The translations under genes were made by a program, and so were the position numbers. From contig JACSRW010000030.1 of assembly GCA_014879565.1 (NCBI GenBank), positions 91,092-155,091 of the forward strand: 64,000 nt of DNA. Direction: 5' to 3'. Source of the stretch: Chitinophagaceae bacterium. Lineage in GTDB: Bacteria > Bacteroidota > Bacteroidia > Chitinophagales > Chitinophagaceae. The notes beneath the pieces were generated by a model that saw only the letters and a list, made by a program, of their open reading frames with translations, ran no database searches and was not told where the DNA came from. This document shows positions 60,601 to 64,000 of the stretch, piece after piece (the first letter of the stretch is position 1; each line of letters opens with the position of its first letter).

Positions 60601-62385
60601 ATGACTGAGCCACGCCGTCTGTTTGACTGTCTTGACTATCATTTGGAAAGAACACCCCTGGATGTAATGCTGGCCGGAAAAGAAGGCGGTCAGTGGAAAA
60701 AATACAGTACCGCCGCCATTAAGGAACAGGTAGACCAGCTCAGTGCCGGTTTACTGAGCCTGGGGGTCAGTTGCGGGGATATGACCGCAGAAGGGCGGGA
60801 TAAAATTGCCATTCTTTCCCGCAACCGGCCGGAATGGGTGATGCTGGACCTCGCCGTACAGCAGATCGGCGCCATTCTCACTCCGATATATCCAACTATT
60901 AATGTAAACGAACTGGAATTCGTTCTGAATGACGCCCAGGTAAAATATGTGTTTGTCAACGACGAAGAGCTCTTTTTAAAAGTGTACAGCCTGAAAGAGA
61001 AAGTTCATTGTCTGAAAGACATATTTACATTTGAACATGTACCCAATGCCAGGCACTGGAAGGAAGTGCTGAGTCTCTCCACGCCTGAAAATATCGCGGC
61101 CATCAAACCTCTGGCGGACAAAATCGGGTATGAAGACCTCGCGACCATCATTTACACCTCCGGCACTACCGGCACTCCCAAAGGGGTAATGCTTTCTCAC
61201 CGGAATATCCTGTCAAATGTGATTGCCTGTATGCCCTGCTTTCCGCCCGGTGAGAATATGAAGTCCCTGAGCTTCCTGCCGCTCAACCATATTTTCGAGC
61301 GCATGGTGACCTTTCTCTATCTCTTCCGGGGCATTTCCATATATTATGCGGAAAGCCTGGATACCATCGGCGATAACCTGAAAGAAGTGCAGCCCCATAT
61401 GTTTACCACGGTGCCGCGGCTGCTCGAAAAAGTGTATGACCGGATCATGCAAAAAGGAAGCGAACTGACCGGATCGCGCAAAAAGCTCTTTTACTGGGCG
61501 CACAGCCTCGCCGAAAAATACGAGATCAACAAAGACCAGGGAGCCCTGTATAATTTCAAACTGGGACTGGCCAATAAACTTATTTTCAGCAAATGGCGCG
61601 AGGGGCTTGGCGGAAATGTAAAATGTATTGTAACTGGCGGCGCTGCCTGCCAGGTGAGGCTGATCCGTATTTTCTCTGCCGGAAAGATCACGATCATGGA
61701 AGGGTATGGGCTTACTGAAACCTCCCCCGTTGTGGCGGTAAACCGGTTTGAAGAACAGGGCCGCCGTTTTGGCACAGTGGGCCCGCTGATTGACGGGGTG
61801 GAGGTAAAGATTGCCGAAGACGGAGAGATACTCTGCAAGGGACCGAATATCATGATGGGCTATTACAAACGCCCGGATCTGACCGCTGAAGTGATTGATG
61901 CGGATGGCTGGTTCGCCAGCGGTGATATCGGCACGATGAGTGAAGATAAATTTCTGAAGATCACCGACCGGAAAAAAGAACTGTTCAAGACCAGTGGCGG
62001 CAAATATGTAGCCCCGCTGCCGATTGAGAACCGGCTGAAGGAATCGCCCTTTATTGAACAGGTGATGCTGGTGGGCGCCGACCGGAAATTTGTAAGCGCC
62101 CTGATCGTACCTTCTTTCCCCAACCTGCTCGACTGGTGCCGGCACAACGGGATTCATTCGGTTAATCATGAAGAAGTGATCCGGGAGCAAAAGGTGATGG
62201 ATATGTACAAAGACCTTGTGGAGAGCTTTAATAAATATTTCAATCATGTGGAGCAGGTGAAAAAATTTGAACTCCTGCCTCAGGAATGGAGTGTGGATAC
62301 CGGGGAGATGACGCCCAAGTTATCGCTGAAACGTAAAGTGATTATTGAAAAGTACCGGGAAGCGATTGAGCGGATTTATTCCTGA
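60601..62385 (+). CDS. Long-chain fatty-acid CoA ligase (AMP-forming)
   Basis: The protein is 594 residues. The adenylation motif YTSGTTGTPKGVMLSH, the FLPLNHIFERM block, MEGYGLTETSPVV, and the C-terminal region with ITDRKKELFKTSGGKYVAPLPIEN are of the FadD15/long-chain acyl-CoA synthetase type. It activates long fatty acids for degradation or for lipid synthesis. It differs from the short-chain synthetase at 5766-7670, which has the PrpE-type signature. Confidence 0.93.
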   Translation: MTEPRRLFDCLDYHLERTPLDVMLAGKEGGQWKKYSTAAIKEQVDQLSAGLLSLGVSCGDMTAEGRDKIAILSRNRPEWVMLDLAVQQIGAILTPIYPTINVNELEFVLNDAQVKYVFVNDEELFLKVYSLKEKVHCLKDIFTFEHVPNARHWKEVLSLSTPENIAAIKPLADKIGYEDLATIIYTSGTTGTPKGVMLSHRNILSNVIACMPCFPPGENMKSLSFLPLNHIFERMVTFLYLFRGISIYYAESLDTIGDNLKEVQPHMFTTVPRLLEKVYDRIMQKGSELTGSRKKLFYWAHSLAEKYEINKDQGALYNFKLGLANKLIFSKWREGLGGNVKCIVTGGAACQVRLIRIFSAGKITIMEGYGLTETSPVVAVNRFEEQGRRFGTVGPLIDGVEVKIAEDGEILCKGPNIMMGYYKRPDLTAEVIDADGWFASGDIGTMSEDKFLKITDRKKELFKTSGGKYVAPLPIENRLKESPFIEQVMLVGADRKFVSALIVPSFPNLLDWCRHNGIHSVNHEEVIREQKVMDMYKDLVESFNKYFNHVEQVKKFELLPQEWSVDTGEMTPKLSLKRKVIIEKYREAIERIYS

Positions 62386-62388
62386 TGT

Positions 62389-62856
62389 TTATTTTTTCGC
62401 GGCGGAGCTGTCTCTTTTCCGCTGCATCAGTTTTTGCACGAATTCATCATATTTCGGCTGTTGTTCCGCATTCAGCAGGCTGCGCATTTTCCGGAAATGG
62501 GCAAAGGTCATGCTGTCAATATAGGTTTGCCAGTAGGCGATGCGGTTGCGGGCTTTGAGCAATTTGCTTTCCGGGAGGGTGGTATCTTTTACCAGTCCGA
62601 AATAGGCTGCTTTGGCGGAACGCAGGGAATCATAGATGGGGCGCACATTTTTAAAGTGCTCGTCTTTCAGTTGTTTATGGGCAGCGGATTGTTTCTCGTC
62701 CATACCCACTTCTTTAATCATAATTGTAGTGGGATCCTGTCTGTCTTTTTTCGGGGGTTTTTTATCCTTGCCGAAAACGAGGAAATAAACCAGCACAATA
62801 TTCGACAGCAGGAGAAGGCCGGCAATCAGTGCCATCAGTTTTCCGCTACTCTTCAT
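62389..62856 (-). CDS. Spy/CpxP-like periplasmic protein
   Basis: This 155-residue protein has an N-terminal membrane anchor (about 7-28). A long helical, charged region follows, with repeated LxxxxF/Y patterns (KQLKDEHFKNVRPIYDSLRSAK, LLKARNRIAYWQTYIDSMTFAHFRKMRSLLN), typical of Spy/CpxP periplasmic chaperone or metal-response proteins. It is the last gene of the sigma-factor operon; its ATG overlaps the upstream stop (TAATG at 62854-62858). It may be a stress sensor for the sigma factor. Confidence 0.78.
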   Translation of the reverse strand: MKSSGKLMALIAGLLLLSNIVLVYFLVFGKDKKPPKKDRQDPTTIMIKEVGMDEKQSAAHKQLKDEHFKNVRPIYDSLRSAKAAYFGLVKDTTLPESKLLKARNRIAYWQTYIDSMTFAHFRKMRSLLNAEQQPKYDEFVQKLMQRKRDSSAAKK

Positions 62857-63203
62857 TATTTATCCTGGTTTAGGTTATAAAAGGAAATGGCGCTGTTGGT
62901 TTCATTCAGGCGGTATTCTGCGGCCACGGACTGGAAAGTATCTGTCTCCTGGAGATTCAGGGCATTTTCTTCCGGGTTTGTATTCCGGTTAAATACGGCC
63001 AGTATATTAATCAGCAGGATCAGGGCCATTCCGGCAAGGGCATAAGCGGGGCGAACGGCCCAGGGAGCAGGTCGTGCCGGCGCGGTTTCCCTTTCCATTC
63101 TGGCCCGGAGGCGGGTATAAAAGAAATCCGGGGCGCTCGCGCGCTGGCAGCCATCCAGGCTGTTCATGATTTCTTCCACATTGAATTGTTTTTCCTGTTT
63201 CAT
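62856..63203 (-). CDS. Probable anti-sigma factor (single TM)
   Basis: This 115-residue protein has a short cytoplasmic N-terminal part (about 1-45, FNVEEIMNSLDGCQRASAPDFFYTRLRARM), one membrane span (about 53-70) and a periplasmic tail. There are no zinc-binding His/Cys pairs. It lies 50 bases downstream of an ECF sigma gene and overlaps the CpxP-like gene, the standard order for a membrane anti-sigma factor. Confidence 0.72.
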   Translation of the reverse strand: MKQEKQFNVEEIMNSLDGCQRASAPDFFYTRLRARMERETAPARPAPWAVRPAYALAGMALILLINILAVFNRNTNPEENALNLQETDTFQSVAAEYRLNETNSAISFYNLNQDK

Positions 63204-63253
63204 ACTGACTACAATTTGACGTTATTGGCTGACAAAACCTTCGTCCTGTCCTG

Positions 63254-63817
63254 TCAATCTCCCTGTTCTTCCAGCAGTTTGCGCAGGTTTTGCCTGGCCC
63301 GGTGGAGGAGGGATTCAACAGCCGCTACTGAGGTTTGCATTACTTCGCTAACTTCCTGGTAACTAAGGTCTTCCAGTTTATGTAAGGTAAATGCAATTTT
63401 TTGATTTTCCGGCAATTTTCCAATCATTTTAAAGAGCCGGGCGGCTTTTTCTTTCCGGTCCAGCTGTACTCCGGGATGATTAAAATCAGGAATTTCCTGC
63501 ACGGGTTCGTTGTTTTCGCCCAGGAGGCGCTGGATAAAGCCGAATCTTTTTTTGCTTTTCCGGCTCCGGAGCAGGTCCAGGGCCCGGGTGGTGGTGATGC
63601 GGTAGATCCAGGTGGAGAGTTTGGATTCTGCTTTAAAGGAGTGGATAGAGCGGAAGACCTGGATAAAGACTTCCTGGGCCACATCTTCCGCGTCTTCGGC
63701 GTTTTGTACGATACCGAGGGCGGTATTAAAGACCCGGTCCTGGTAGGTGTTTACCAGGTAGCGAAAGGCGGTTTCTTCCCCGGCTCTCAGCCCTCGTATC
63801 AGTTCAGATTCAGTCAA
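63254..63817 (-). CDS. ECF-type sigma-70 factor
   Basis: This 187-residue protein has region 2 (FRYLVNTYQDRVFNTALGIVQNAEDAEDVAQEVFIQVF, with the DAEDVAQE core-binding motif) and region 4 (KLPENQKIAFTLHKLEDLSYQEVSEVMQTSVAAVESLLHRARQNLRK). A linker of about 40 residues joins them. It would direct RNA polymerase to stress or envelope promoters, and the two downstream genes are its likely controllers. It is at the end of the window and transcribed away from the tRNA-like sequence. Confidence 0.97.
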   Translation of the reverse strand: MTESELIRGLRAGEETAFRYLVNTYQDRVFNTALGIVQNAEDAEDVAQEVFIQVFRSIHSFKAESKLSTWIYRITTTRALDLLRSRKSKKRFGFIQRLLGENNEPVQEIPDFNHPGVQLDRKEKAARLFKMIGKLPENQKIAFTLHKLEDLSYQEVSEVMQTSVAAVESLLHRARQNLRKLLEEQGD

Positions 63818-63871
63818 CTAGCTTTTGCCAATTAAAAAACGAACTTACGAAATAGACGGGTAAAATCTTGT

Positions 63872-63879
63872 TATATTTG
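63872..63879 (+). promoter_or_regulatory. -7 box (TATATTTG) upstream of the tRNA-like sequence
   Basis: An exact TAnnTTTG match followed by CAG, as at gldA and serC. It lies about 53 bases before the 5' end of the tRNA-like sequence. Confidence 0.45.
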
Positions 63880-63907
63880 CAGCCCTTCACAAAGCTCCAT
63901 GGCTTTG

Positions 63908-63933
63908 CCCTGCGTAGCTTTAGCGAAGCAGGG
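63908..63933. repeat. Palindromic element CCCTGC...GCAGGG
   Basis: A 6-bp outer stem (63908-63913 with 63928-63933) around GTAGCTTTAGCGAA. The sequence type is a dispersed intergenic element known in Bacteroidota. Its right end overlaps the first bases of the tRNA-like sequence. Confidence 0.6.
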
Positions 63934-64000
63934 TCCCGTAGTTCAATGCCTGCCTGCCGAACAGGCAGGGATAGAATCTTTCGGACAATGAAGGTGGTTG
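63932..64000 (+). tRNA. tRNA-like sequence (Arg-type 5' half) with split D-loop; partial
   Basis: Starting at 63932, GGTCCCG TA GTTC AAT is a canonical acceptor strand, positions 8-9 and D-stem. Removing 63948-63968 joins it to GGATA GAAT, giving the usual G18-G19 loop and the closing D-stem strand. The removed 21 bases contain the perfect 8-bp inverted repeat CCTGCCTG/CAGGCAGG. After this, the possible anticodon stem CTTTC/GAAGG leaves a 7-base loop without the expected U33, and the T-arm is beyond the window. It could be a functional tRNA with an inserted element, a decayed copy, or an attachment-site remnant. Confidence 0.35.
63948..63968. repeat. 21-base palindromic insert in the tRNA-like D-loop
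   Basis: The arms CCTGCCTG (63949-63956) and CAGGCAGG (63962-63969) are exact inverse repeats around a 5-base loop. Similar CCTGCC...GGCAGG elements are scattered in Bacteroidota intergenic regions. The insertion point falls between T and GG of the D-loop. Confidence 0.6.

Noticed and set aside
61213..62247. Open frame of 344 codons opposite to the long-chain acyl-CoA ligase gene
   Set aside because: Fully inside a gene with clear adenylation motifs; no protein family recognised in the antisense product.

Overview
The window is a continuous stretch of a Bacteroidota chromosome, most like a Chitinophagaceae-type gliding heterotroph. The evidence is a gldA homologue, type IX secretion (T9SS) C-terminal domains, a DUF1800/DUF1501 pair, KorA, TAnnTTTG-type -7 boxes, weak Shine-Dalgarno sequences and roughly 50% GC. 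No phage, IS element or CRISPR array is visible, and no gene-free gap exceeds 300 bases.

Region 1 (1-7670) looks like a short-chain carboxylate locus. It holds the end of an outer-membrane porin, an MHS-type symporter, two small membrane proteins, a sodium/solute-symporter-histidine kinase fusion (CrbS/CbrA-like), a stand-alone receiver and a PrpE-like acyl-CoA synthetase. Sensing and activation of acetate or propionate is the simplest reading.

Region 2 (7678-23121) is an inorganic-carbon and sodium/pH block: NhaA, a small secreted protein, a type-I-secretion-like ABC/HlyD/TolC trio whose ATPase has lost key motifs, DabB and DabA (DUF2309), a beta-carbonic anhydrase, a SulP transporter, a second small protein with a similar tail, a second beta-carbonic anhydrase and NhaD. 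The SulP-CA-DabA-DabB genes form a tight minus-strand operon. This is the strongest candidate for an under-described multi-part system.

Region 3 (23189-45582) is mostly housekeeping and envelope: gldA, eno, a FtsB/DivIC-like protein, a small anti-sigma-like protein, nth, three exported proteins (a blade-repeat protein with a gliding C-terminal domain, DUF1800, DUF1501 with a sorting tail), a SdiA-regulated-like lipoprotein, an HD-phosphohydrolase/Pycsar-TM fusion, an orphan korA, a transglutaminase next to a DUF3857 protein, a polysaccharide deacetylase, an AIM24 protein and a two-domain M16 peptidase.

Region 4 (45679-64000) holds a GNAT/GINT1-like glycan-modification pair, a TetR-TolC-MFP-RND efflux operon with an operator-like palindrome over its promoter, DUF502, a zinc phospholipase C-like protein, serC, DUF1015, a TPR protein, a long-chain acyl-CoA ligase and an ECF sigma/anti-sigma/CpxP-like trio. 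The window ends in a tRNA-like sequence whose D-loop is split by a 21-base palindromic element.

Across the window, seven short arrays with an exact 7-bp period but different unit sequences lie just after, or run into, the 3' ends of genes, with one of them lying upstream of a start codon.
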